Assembly (NCBI GenBank): GCA_904420055.1
Contig: CAJFTV010000168.1
Span: 1-17,679, forward strand
DNA: 17,679 bases
Direction: 5' to 3'
Origin: Candidatus Alloscillospira gallinarum
GTDB taxonomy: Bacteria; Bacillota; Clostridia; Oscillospirales; Oscillospiraceae
Below the pieces are notes generated by a model, which saw nothing but the letters and a program-made list of their open reading frames with translations, was not told the origin of the DNA and made no database searches. Below are positions 6,783 to 14,264 of the stretch, piece by piece; the first letter of the stretch is position 1, and each line of letters starts with the position of its first letter. The position numbers and the translations under genes are program-made.

Positions 6783-9296
6783 ATGAAACTTTCATTTTCA
6801 ACAAAGGGCTGGAAAGGCTATACCTGGCCGGAGTTTTGCTCTCTGGCTGAAGAGATGGGTTTTCAGGGCATAGAGCTCAATAACATACACAACACTTCCT
6901 TTACGGAAAAGGGCGGGCCGTTTCACCCCCACACCGCCCCGGCGACTCTCCGGGATATGCAGGAAAAGGGGATTTCAATCCCCTGCATCGACGCCCGATG
7001 TGACTTGGGAGACAGCGCCTATGACGCAAACTGCGAGGAAATTCTGTCATGTATCGCAACGGCTAAGGATTTTAAAATTCCCTATGTGAGAATACACGCT
7101 ACCTCCGGAACAGAGGTGACAGAGAGCATGATGCGCTGCCTTGAGACGACGGTGCGTGCCGCGGAGGAGGCGGGAGTTACCCTGCTCATTGAGACGCTGG
7201 GCATCTTTGCCGACACCGGAAAGCTCAGGGACGTTTTAAACGTGTTTGCCTGCGACAATCTGGCGGCGCTGTGGGATATGCACTATCCCTACAGAGTCTG
7301 CGGGGAAAAGCCGGATATCACCATTCAAAATCTGGGCGCATATGTCCGTCATGTACATTTAAAGGATTCGGAGGAGGCCGACGGAAAAACAGAGTACCGC
7401 CTGATAGGAGAGGGTACACTCCCAATCCGCGACATGATGAACGCCCTGCGTTCAGTGAACTACGACGGGTTTATTTCTCTGGAGTGGGATCCGGAGTGGA
7501 TGCCTGACATTGACGCAATTGATGTAATTCTTGCACATTATGTAAACTACATGGACAAATATGACGACCCGTCAAAGTCCAGGTCGGTTCTCTTTGACAA
7601 CAACACCCGCACGGGAAAATATGTGTGGAAAAAAGAGCTCATAATTGAAAAGACATTTTCTCAGGTTCTTGACCGCATGGTTGAGGAGTTTCCGGACCAG
7701 TACGCGTTTAAGTTTACCACTCTCGACTACACGAGGACCTATTCTGAGTTCAGGGACGACGTCGACGAGTTTGCAAAAACACTTATTGCCCTGGGGGTAA
7801 AGCCTAGGGACAAGGTCGCAATCTGGGCAACAAATGTCCCGGCCTGGTTTATAACTTTCTGGGCCACAGTAAAAATCGGTGCTATTCTCGTGACGGTAAA
7901 TACCGCGTATAAGATTCATGAGGCCGAATACCTGTTCCGCCAGTCGGATACCCATACAATTGTAATGATAGACGGCTACAGGGACTCAAATTACTCCCAG
8001 ATAATTGCGGAGCTCTGTCCGGAGCTGGAGACCGCCGTGCCGGGAAGGCCCCTCCACTGCAAAAAGCTGCCGTTTTTGAGAAATGTCATAACCGTGGGCT
8101 TCCGTCAGAAGGGCTGTCTCACCTGGGAGGAGTCCCTCCAGTATGCAAGCCAGGTGACACAGGAGGAGCTTCAGCGCCGTGCCGCGGCGGTTGACATTCA
8201 CGATGTATGCAATATGCAGTACACCTCCGGCACTACGGGATTTCCAAAAGGAGTTATGTTAACTCACTACAACGTGGTAAACAACGGCAAGGCCATAGGA
8301 GACTGCATGGACCTCTCCACTGCCGACCGAATGATGATACAGGTGCCAATGTTCCACTGCTTCGGTATGGTGCTGGCGATGACCGCCTCCATGACCCACG
8401 GCGTGACGCTGCACCCGCTGCCGTATTTTTCGCCAAAGTCGTCTCTGGCCTGCATAAATAACGAGCATGTCACGGCATTCCACGGCGTTCCAACAATGTT
8501 CATCGCCATGCTGGAGCACGAGGACTTTGACAAGACGGATTTCTCATATATGAGAACTGGCATTATGGCCGGCTCCCCCTGTCCCATAAAGGTGATGGAG
8601 GACGTTATAGAGAAAATGCACATGCCGGAGATATGTATAACCTACGGCCAGACAGAGGCGTCACCAGCCACAACAATGAGCAAGACGACAGATTCCATTG
8701 AGACACGGGTAAACACCGTAGGAAGTCCCATTTTTGGCGTGGAGTGCAAGATTATAGACCCGGAGACCGGCGAAGAGCTGGGAGACAACATGGACGGTGA
8801 GTTCTGTGCCAGAGGCTACAACATCATGAAGGGCTATTATAAAATGCCCGCCGCTACCGCCGCCGCCATTGACGAGGAGGGCTGGCTCCACTCCGGAGAT
8901 ATGCTCCGCCGCCTGCCGGACGGGACGTATAAAGTCACAGGAAGGTTAAAGGACATGATTATCCGTGGCGGTGAGAATATCTACCCCAAGGAGATTGAGG
9001 ACTTCCTCTATACCAATGAAAAAGTGTCCGACGTGCAGGTAATCGGTGTACCTGACGAGCAGTACGGCGAGGAGATAATGGCCTGCATCATACCAAAAGA
9101 GGGTGTGAATGTTACGGTGGAGGAGATACGGGACTACTGTATAAAACGTATTGCAAAGCACAAGGTTCCCCGCTATATTGAGTTTGTTGACGCATTTCCC
9201 ATGAATGCCGCAGGAAAGATACTCAAGTATAAAATGCGTGAGGACGCGGTTAAAAAACTGGGGCTTCAGAAGGCAGAGGAGATTGTCACGGCGTAA
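6783..9296 (+). CDS. Fusion: xylose-isomerase-like TIM barrel + acyl-CoA synthetase
   Basis: An 837-residue two-domain protein. Residues 1 to about 258 are a sugar-phosphate isomerase/epimerase-like (AP endonuclease 2) TIM barrel, with likely metal ligands Glu137 (LLIETLG), Asp165 (LWDMHYP), His192 (HVHLKD) and Glu234 (SLEWDPEW). Residues about 285-837 are a full ANL ligase: P-loop TSGTTGFPKG at 481-490, YGQTEASP at 621-628, hinge GRLKDMIIRGGENIYPKEIE at 720-739 and the adenylation lysine 812 in AGKILK. The second half resembles medium/short-chain FadD-like ligases that form acyl-CoA from acid, ATP and CoA. The start lies 2 bases after the LeuA-like stop, with GAGGAGAA overlapping that end, so both depend on the leucine T-box. 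The role of the barrel half is unknown. No frame break or stop separates the halves, so this is a real fusion in the sequence given. Confidence 0.93.
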   Translation: MKLSFSTKGWKGYTWPEFCSLAEEMGFQGIELNNIHNTSFTEKGGPFHPHTAPATLRDMQEKGISIPCIDARCDLGDSAYDANCEEILSCIATAKDFKIPYVRIHATSGTEVTESMMRCLETTVRAAEEAGVTLLIETLGIFADTGKLRDVLNVFACDNLAALWDMHYPYRVCGEKPDITIQNLGAYVRHVHLKDSEEADGKTEYRLIGEGTLPIRDMMNALRSVNYDGFISLEWDPEWMPDIDAIDVILAHYVNYMDKYDDPSKSRSVLFDNNTRTGKYVWKKELIIEKTFSQVLDRMVEEFPDQYAFKFTTLDYTRTYSEFRDDVDEFAKTLIALGVKPRDKVAIWATNVPAWFITFWATVKIGAILVTVNTAYKIHEAEYLFRQSDTHTIVMIDGYRDSNYSQIIAELCPELETAVPGRPLHCKKLPFLRNVITVGFRQKGCLTWEESLQYASQVTQEELQRRAAAVDIHDVCNMQYTSGTTGFPKGVMLTHYNVVNNGKAIGDCMDLSTADRMMIQVPMFHCFGMVLAMTASMTHGVTLHPLPYFSPKSSLACINNEHVTAFHGVPTMFIAMLEHEDFDKTDFSYMRTGIMAGSPCPIKVMEDVIEKMHMPEICITYGQTEASPATTMSKTTDSIETRVNTVGSPIFGVECKIIDPETGEELGDNMDGEFCARGYNIMKGYYKMPAATAAAIDEEGWLHSGDMLRRLPDGTYKVTGRLKDMIIRGGENIYPKEIEDFLYTNEKVSDVQVIGVPDEQYGEEIMACIIPKEGVNVTVEEIRDYCIKRIAKHKVPRYIEFVDAFPMNAAGKILKYKMREDAVKKLGLQKAEEIVTA

Positions 9297-9313
9297 ACTG
9301 CTACGCCGCAAAA

Positions 9314-9346
9314 AATAAGGAGCGTAAATAACGCTCCTTATTTTTT
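9314..9346. terminator. Bidirectional terminator between convergent operons
   Basis: AATAAGGAGCG (9314-9324) pairs with CGCTCCTTATT (9332-9342) over 11 bp with a 7-base loop. T runs follow on both strands, so it can end both the T-box operon and the convergent chromate-transporter pair. Confidence 0.92.
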
Positions 9347-9361
9347 CACCGTTTGATGTAA

Positions 9362-9919
9362 TCAGTACATGAATATACCGCAGACTGCCGCAATAAGTAT
9401 CTGGATTATGGGGGAAAGCTTTTTTCCGCGAAGCTTTTTATATATGAGAGAGGATAGTATGAGAATACCGGCGATTATAAATGCCGCCGCGTCCGGCTGG
9501 GGAGAGGATATATTTCCCACAAGGGCGGCGGAGAGCATGTAAATTCCGGTGGCGGTTACAAGCCCCGCTATACAGGCGTTAATACCACCCAGTGTCCCTA
9601 AAACTCCGGGCCGGGTCATGAAGTTTTTAAGTATCGCCGTTATAATGAGTATCACAACAAAAGATGGCAGTACGACTCCCGCAGTTGCTACCAGGGCGCC
9701 GAAAAATCCCGCCTGACTGCTGCCGACATATGTGGCTATGTTTACCATTATAGGGCCGGGAGTGGACTCGCTTACTGCCACGAAATAGGTAAACATGTCC
9801 TCTGTGAGCCAGCCATGGGAGAGCACTGTGTCCCGGATAATGGGCACGGCGCCGTATCCGCCGCCGAAAGAGATAAGGCCGATTTTTAAGAAGGCGGCAA
9901 GAATTTCAAGGTAAATCAT
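9362..9919 (-). CDS. Short-chain chromate transporter family protein (second half)
   Basis: A 185-residue integral membrane protein of the CHR (chromate ion transporter) family, short single-domain form. The signature FGGGYGAVPIIRD near residues 18-30 and SESTPGPIMVNIATYVG near 50-66 are diagnostic. Several hydrophobic helices follow (GALVATAGVVLPSFVVILIITAI and the C-terminal IIQILIAAVCGIFMY). Its start overlaps the stop of the other CHR gene as ATGA, so the two are coupled and probably form a heteromeric transporter, as tandem short CHR genes do in other Firmicutes. The true substrate in an anaerobe may not be chromate. It is the last gene of a two-gene operon. Confidence 0.9.
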   Translation of the reverse strand: MIYLEILAAFLKIGLISFGGGYGAVPIIRDTVLSHGWLTEDMFTYFVAVSESTPGPIMVNIATYVGSSQAGFFGALVATAGVVLPSFVVILIITAILKNFMTRPGVLGTLGGINACIAGLVTATGIYMLSAALVGNISSPQPDAAAFIIAGILILSSLIYKKLRGKKLSPIIQILIAAVCGIFMY

Positions 9920-10503
9920 CTCTTTGCCTCCCGGAATTTAGCTGTCAGGTATGCGGCGTAGCCGGCACAGCCCGAAATAAGTACGAGGTAAACGGAGGAA
10001 AAATCCACACCCAGAAAATTTATCACGAGAGCCACAGCAAGCGTCAGCCACGCGACACACCGGGAAAATACCCTGTTTGAGCTCTCGGTGTGTATGTGAC
10101 GCAGCATCTTAATACCGGCGGAGGTTATCAGTACACCGACCGCAACCTTTATTCCGCGGAAGGCGTTTGCGATGATTTGATTGTCAAGCAGGCTGTTAAA
10201 GAAGGTTGATATTATAAAAATTATTATAAAGGACGGCAGCACAACGCCAAATGTGGCTGATGCGGCTCCGAGAAATCCCGCCAGCCGGTATCCGGTGCTT
10301 GTGGCGCAGTTTATGGCGACAGGCCCGGGAGTGGACTCTGCTATGGCGGTTATGCTCATGAGGTCGTCAGAGGTGAGCCATTTTCTTTTTTCCACACACT
10401 CGCTGTCAATGACGGGTATCATGGCATATCCGCCTCCGAAGGTGAATAGCCCGATTTTAAAAAAGGTTGTAAAAAGCTGCAATATAAGACGTTTTTTGCC
10501 CAT
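9916..10503 (-). CDS. Short-chain chromate transporter family protein (first half)
   Basis: A 195-residue CHR-family membrane protein starting MGKKRLILQLF. It shows FKIGLFTFGGGYAMIPV near residues 13-29, AIAESTPGPVAINCATSTGYRLAGF near 53-77 and multiple hydrophobic segments. I chose the ATG at 10503 rather than an upstream in-frame start at 10599, because GGGGAG lies just before it and because the extra 32 residues are rich in Cys/Arg and fall in the mRNA leader. It is the partner of the overlapping downstream CHR gene. A promoter (TTGCGT, 17 bases, TATAAT) lies about 100 bases upstream. Confidence 0.9.
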   Translation of the reverse strand: MGKKRLILQLFTTFFKIGLFTFGGGYAMIPVIDSECVEKRKWLTSDDLMSITAIAESTPGPVAINCATSTGYRLAGFLGAASATFGVVLPSFIIIFIISTFFNSLLDNQIIANAFRGIKVAVGVLITSAGIKMLRHIHTESSNRVFSRCVAWLTLAVALVINFLGVDFSSVYLVLISGCAGYAAYLTAKFREAKR

Positions 10504-10542
10504 GTTTAAGTTCTCCCCACAGGGTGATTTTTGCCGTACTGA

Positions 10543-10582
10543 AAAGCCCTGTACATGTGGTTTATAAAACCGACACAGGGGG
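10543..10582 (-). promoter_or_regulatory. Hairpin in the leader of the chromate-transporter mRNA
   Basis: On the - strand, CCCTGT and ACAGGG enclose a second pairing GGTTT/AAACC with a tight TAT loop, followed by CTTTTC. It resembles an attenuator-like stem-loop inside the roughly 95-base leader, but the T run is short. No known riboswitch class was recognised. Confidence 0.4.
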
Positions 10583-10604
10583 CTGCGGCAAATGTACATA
10601 TAAA

Positions 10605-10633
10605 ATTATAGCCCACCGGGGGTATATACGCAA
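10605..10633 (-). promoter_or_regulatory. Promoter of the chromate-transporter operon
   Basis: Read on the - strand, TTGCGT (10628-10633) and TATAAT (10605-10610) are separated by 17 bases, giving a transcription start near 10598. The -35 box is only 6 bases from the -35 box of the divergent amidohydrolase promoter. Confidence 0.72.
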
Positions 10634-10639
10634 CATAAT

Positions 10640-10668
10640 TTGACAACGGGTTTTGCCGTGTGTAAAAT
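10640..10668 (+). promoter_or_regulatory. Promoter of the amidohydrolase/DUF362 operon
   Basis: TTGACA (10640-10645) and TAAAAT (10663-10668) have a 17-base spacer. The transcript would begin near 10675 and include a GC-rich hairpin GCCGCC/GGCGGC with a GGA loop at 10692-10706 before the ribosome site GGAGG at 10741. Confidence 0.78.
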
Positions 10669-10752
10669 TGACATGCCGGATTGGGCTTAAGGCCGCCGGA
10701 GGCGGCGTGTACTTAAAATTGACGCTTGGCCCCGAAAACGGGAGGTAGAATT

Positions 10753-11625
10753 ATGTCATATAAATTTTATGAGTGCCACAGCCATATTGCGCTGGACGGA
10801 GAAAACGCGGCGAACGCCGCATTGAGATTTAGGGAAGGCACTGATATAGACCATGCGAAAGAGATGTTTTCCGCTTACAGCAAGGCGGGAATTGCGTTTG
10901 TAAGGGACGCCGGAGATAAATGGGACACAGGCGCACGGGCAAAAAAATATGCCTGTGAGTACGGAATAACATTTTTAACTCCGGTTTTTCCAATATTCAA
11001 AAAGGGAAATTACGGCGGCTTTCTCGGCCGGCCGTATGAGAGTATTGCAGATTACAGAGCCCTTGTAAAAGAGGCGAAAGAAAAGGGCGCTGATTTTATT
11101 AAGCTCATGCTCACGGGAATTATGGATTTTGACAGGTTTGGAGTTCTGACCGGGTTTGCCGTGCCGGGAGATGAGATGCGGGAGCTTGTGAATATTGCCC
11201 ACGGAGAGGGGTTTGCCGTGATGGCCCACGTAAACGGTGAGGACCCGGTGAAAAATGCCGTGGACGCGGGAGTGGACAGTATTGAACACGGAAATTTCGC
11301 AGGAGAGGCTGCAATTCGCGCCGTAATTGACGCCGGGTGCGTGTGGGTGCCGACATTAACCCCAACCTGGAACTATGTGGGCAAGGGAGCTTTCCCAGAC
11401 GAGGTGCTTTTAAAAATTGAGGAGTATCAGACGGCCTCGCTCAGCATGGCGGCGGAAAAAGGCGCTGTTATTGCTCCGGGGAGTGACGCGGGCGCATCTC
11501 AGGTGCCCCATGCACAGGGGCTTTTGGACGAGGTTTCGTATCTCCGAAAAGTACTTGGAGACAGTTATGAGGAGATACTCACAAGAGGGCAGAGGGAGAT
11601 TGAAAAGCGGTTTTCCCGGCACTGA
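10753..11625 (+). CDS. Compact metal-dependent amidohydrolase
   Basis: A 290-residue protein of the amidohydrolase superfamily. Candidate metal-site residues are His9 and His11 (CHSHIA), Lys117 (FIKLMLTG, possibly carboxylated), His159 (MAHVNG), His179 (SIEHGNF) and Asp245 (APGSDAG). The order and spacing resemble the imidazolonepropionase/prolidase-like branch. Most members are near 380-420 residues with a beta-sandwich before and after the barrel; here the protein begins directly at the HxH strand, so the sandwich is absent. The start ATG at 10753 follows GGAGG, and the possible start at 10726 lies upstream of that site. It is the first gene of a three-gene operon, cytoplasmic with no signal peptide. 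Its substrate is unknown. Confidence 0.88.
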   Translation: MSYKFYECHSHIALDGENAANAALRFREGTDIDHAKEMFSAYSKAGIAFVRDAGDKWDTGARAKKYACEYGITFLTPVFPIFKKGNYGGFLGRPYESIADYRALVKEAKEKGADFIKLMLTGIMDFDRFGVLTGFAVPGDEMRELVNIAHGEGFAVMAHVNGEDPVKNAVDAGVDSIEHGNFAGEAAIRAVIDAGCVWVPTLTPTWNYVGKGAFPDEVLLKIEEYQTASLSMAAEKGAVIAPGSDAGASQVPHAQGLLDEVSYLRKVLGDSYEEILTRGQREIEKRFSRH

Positions 11626-11646
11626 CACCGAAAGGGGGAAATGGCC

Positions 11647-12792
11647 ATGTACGATGTGGCTGTTGAAAAATGCGGAGGCTATTCATTTGAAGAGGTGTAC
11701 TCTGCCGTAAAAAGCGCCGTAGAGCGGGTTGGGGGGTTCTGCTGGGTAAAACCCGGCATGACTGTTGTCATAAAGGCAAACCTCGTCTCGGCAATGAAGC
11801 CGGACCGGGCCGCCACAACCCACCCTGCGGTAATATGCGCCGTAACCAGAATGCTGAAGGAGCTTGGCGCCGGCGTCATAATAGGGGACAGCCCCGGCGG
11901 ACTGTACAGCTCAGCTTATGTAAACCACATATACAGCGTGACCGGCATGGACAGGGCCCGGGAGTACGGGGCGGAGCTTAACCAGGACTTTTCGCAGAGA
12001 CAGGCGGATTTTCCTGAGGGAAAGGTACTCCACAGCTTCATGTATACGGGGTATCTTGACAAGGCCGACGGCATAGTTGATTTATGTAAACTTAAATCCC
12101 ACGGCATGATGGGCATGTCCGCCGGGGCAAAAAACATGTTTGGAGCGATACCGGGCACTATTAAGCCGGAATACCACTTTAAATTCCCGGACTATGACGA
12201 CTTTGCCGATATGATTGTGGATATAAACGAATATTTCCGGCCGCGCCTGACTGTGACGGACGCCGTTGTGGGAATGGAGGGAAACGGGCCCACAGCCGGG
12301 GTGCCCAGGAAAATGGGGTTTATTGCGGCGGCAAGGTCTCCCCATGCCGCGGACCTTGTGTGCAGTGAAATACTTGGGCTGCGGACGGAAAATCTTCCAA
12401 TACTGAGGGCGGCCATAAAAAGGGGGCTGATACCTGACAGCGCAGATAAGCTCCGCGTTTTCGGTGATATGGAAGCGTTCAGGGTCAGTGATTTCAAATA
12501 TATGGCCGTACCCGCAAGCCTTGTTTTCAGCGGCAGCAGTCCGGCGATGAAGCTGTTAAGCCGTGTTGCCGGGAGCGTACTCAGGACAAAGCCGCAGCTT
12601 GAAAGGCGGGAGTGTGTTGGCTGCGGCGTGTGCAAAAAGGTCTGTCCCGCCGGAGCCATTGAGATAAAGGAAGGCAGGGCCTCAATATGCCGGAAAAAGT
12701 GCATACGCTGTTTCTGCTGTCAGGAGTTCTGCCCGAAAGGGGCAATGAAGGTGCACCGCTCTTCTCTGGCGCGGCTTATAGGAAAAATGTAG
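11647..12792 (+). CDS. DUF362 domain protein with two 4Fe-4S motifs
   Basis: A 381-residue protein. The N-terminal two thirds match the DUF362 family (VVIKANLVSAMKPDRAATTHPAV, GDSPGG, CKLKSHGMMGMSAGAKNMFGAIPG, TDAVVGMEGNGPTAG). The C-terminus is a 2x4Fe-4S ferredoxin domain with cysteines 323/326/329/333 and 352/355/358/362, plus extra Cys348 and Cys357. DUF362 proteins are common in anaerobes and lack a general assigned reaction; an electron-transfer or reductive role is inferred from the clusters only. ATG at 11647 is preferred over ATG at 11641, because the AAGGGGG site ending at 11638 is too close to the earlier codon. The stop lies 11 bases before the next gene. Confidence 0.9.
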   Translation: MYDVAVEKCGGYSFEEVYSAVKSAVERVGGFCWVKPGMTVVIKANLVSAMKPDRAATTHPAVICAVTRMLKELGAGVIIGDSPGGLYSSAYVNHIYSVTGMDRAREYGAELNQDFSQRQADFPEGKVLHSFMYTGYLDKADGIVDLCKLKSHGMMGMSAGAKNMFGAIPGTIKPEYHFKFPDYDDFADMIVDINEYFRPRLTVTDAVVGMEGNGPTAGVPRKMGFIAAARSPHAADLVCSEILGLRTENLPILRAAIKRGLIPDSADKLRVFGDMEAFRVSDFKYMAVPASLVFSGSSPAMKLLSRVAGSVLRTKPQLERRECVGCGVCKKVCPAGAIEIKEGRASICRKKCIRCFCCQEFCPKGAMKVHRSSLARLIGKM

Positions 12793-12803
12793 GAGGCAGT
12801 AAT

Positions 12804-13151
12804 ATGAAAAAGGTAAAGATAACTATATTAAAGACTACACTGGATAGGGAGCTGGCCGAAGAATACGGAATTGCCGGGCTTACCGAATGTCCAATGATGA
12901 AAAAGGGACAGGTATTCTATGCGGATTACGCAAAGCCGGAGGGCTTCTGCGACGAGGCGTGGAAGGCGGTATACCAGTATGTTTTTGCCCTTGCCCACGG
13001 CGCAGGTGACGGACTTTTTTATTACGGGGACTGGATAAAGACCCCCGGAGTGGCGATTTGCAGCTGTAATGACGGTTTGCGTCCGGTCATAATGAAGCTG
13101 GAGGCCACAGATGAAGATGCGGAGGTAAATTACACGCCGGTTGAGAGATAA
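12804..13151 (+). CDS. TIGR04076-like small protein
   Basis: A 115-residue soluble protein that resembles the TIGR04076 family. Visible features are an N-terminal strand KKVKITILKTTLD, the segment ECPMMKKGQVF with a cysteine, GFCDEAWKAVYQYVFALAHG, and ICSCNDGLRPVIMKLEA near the C-terminus. The conserved cysteines (in ECPM, GFCDEAW and ICSCNDG) suggest metal or cluster binding, but the family has no defined function. ATG at 12804 follows AGGAGG. It is the last gene of the amidohydrolase-DUF362 operon and ends just before a strong hairpin. The family name is from memory of its pattern and is moderately sure. Confidence 0.8.
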   Translation: MKKVKITILKTTLDRELAEEYGIAGLTECPMMKKGQVFYADYAKPEGFCDEAWKAVYQYVFALAHGAGDGLFYYGDWIKTPGVAICSCNDGLRPVIMKLEATDEDAEVNYTPVER

Positions 13152-13155
13152 AGAA

Positions 13156-13190
13156 AACAGGCAGGATATGTTTATCGTATCCTGCCTGTT
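13156..13190. terminator. Terminator shared by convergent genes
   Basis: AACAGGCAGGATA (13156-13168) pairs perfectly with TATCCTGCCTGTT (13178-13190) over 13 bp with a 9-base loop. The T-rich tail is better on the - strand (TTTTCTT-like) than on the + strand, but the hairpin lies between two convergent genes and probably serves both. Confidence 0.88.
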
Positions 13191-13202
13191 AAATGTGTTT
13201 TG

Positions 13203-14213
13203 TTATTTATAAAAAGCCCAGATATTATCAATTTGTCCCTTTATATCGTCATAGCGCCAGGTCACATTGCTGCGGCTTATGCTGTTTGGGTCATTTATGA
13301 GGAATCCATCGTCATTGTATCCATAAATTACAATGTAGTGACCAAAGGTTGTAAAATTGCCCGGTCCGACGACGCAAATGACCATGCCGCCGTTATCCAG
13401 CGCAGACTTTATATGTGGTTCCCATAGAGGAACGGTTTCTACACGCAGTCCGTATTCCTCTCCGGCGGCAGCCATTAAAGTCCAGGATGTGCCGTTGTCA
13501 GCCACATAGTGCCCATTTTCCTCGCTGAAACGGCATATTTCCGTGGGTGTTGCTGATGCATCTCCTGTCAGAGACAGTATGACCATGGAAAGGCATACCG
13601 GTCCGCAGCCCGCCGCGGCAACAGTGCTGTCGCCATATGTATCGTATGCCCACCGGCTGTCCCACTGCAATAGCAGCGGGTGGGAGGCATCCAGCTCTGC
13701 CTGTGTAAATTTTGGAGGCTTTTTGTTAGGCCGAGCGTCAAGATAGCCGTACACATAATCTGTCAGCTCAAGATTGTTGGCAAGACCAGACAAGACGAAG
13801 AGAGGATATTCCTCACGCCTTTCATAAATTGCTTCAAGGCGCGGGTCAAGACTGGAGACGCGGCTGAGGGCGCTATATACCTCCGCTTCACTTTCGTAGG
13901 CAATTGGAGGTATATATGGGTCCTGAGATTTTATGACTGCCTCAAGTACAATGCCACTGTCCAAATATAAATCAAATATGCCGCTCTGGAGCGCTGGAAT
14001 GCCGTCAAAGCTCGTTTCGTATGAATTTTGCGGGGGGTACTAATTTTGAAAACTGCTGATACAGCGCCACAGATACCTGCTAAGGCAATACATGCTGTTA
14101 TCCCCCCGCAGTATGCGACGTCGGCGTCTGGCTTTTTGCCGGGCCCGCGCCTTTTCCCTGAGGCGCTTATATACGTCACCTGTTAAAGAGTTATTAGGGG
14201 ACTGAACTTTCAT
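13203..14213 (-). pseudogene. Membrane-anchored C39-like cysteine peptidase, two compensating frameshifts
   Basis: The C-terminal part (13203 to about 13964) is a peptidase C39-like/papain-like domain: LLQWDSRWAYDTYGDSTVAAAGCGPVCLSMV carries the active-site Cys (GCGP), and TTFGHYIVIYGYNDDGFLINDP the His and Asn/Asp. The upstream sequence in two other pieces gives MKVQSPNNSLTGDVYKRLRE, a poly-Arg stretch, then a membrane segment ITACIALAGICGAVSAVF. Joining them needs skipping one base at a six-G run (+ strand C6 at 14102-14107) and re-reading one at a six-C run (+ strand G6 at 14032-14037). The two changes cancel, giving a sensible protein of about 336 residues with an inside-positive anchor and an outside peptidase. 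As written, the ATG frame stops at 14041. Assembly error, decay or slippage cannot be separated here. Confidence 0.82.
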
Positions 14214-14264
14214 AAATTTTGACTTTTCCTTTGTATGTCTTATTGCGTTAATTTACTCTTTAAA

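Noticed and set aside
10181..10567. 128-residue + strand frame across the chromate-transporter gene.
   Set aside because: Antisense to a clear CHR-family protein and lacks any domain.
10692..10706. GC-rich hairpin GCCGCC-GGA-GGCGGC considered as a terminator.
   Set aside because: It lies between promoter and first gene with no T run. It is noted only as a leader hairpin.
12192..12704. 170-residue open frame on the - strand opposite the DUF362 gene.
   Set aside because: A shadow of a well-supported coding frame with no motif or start signal.
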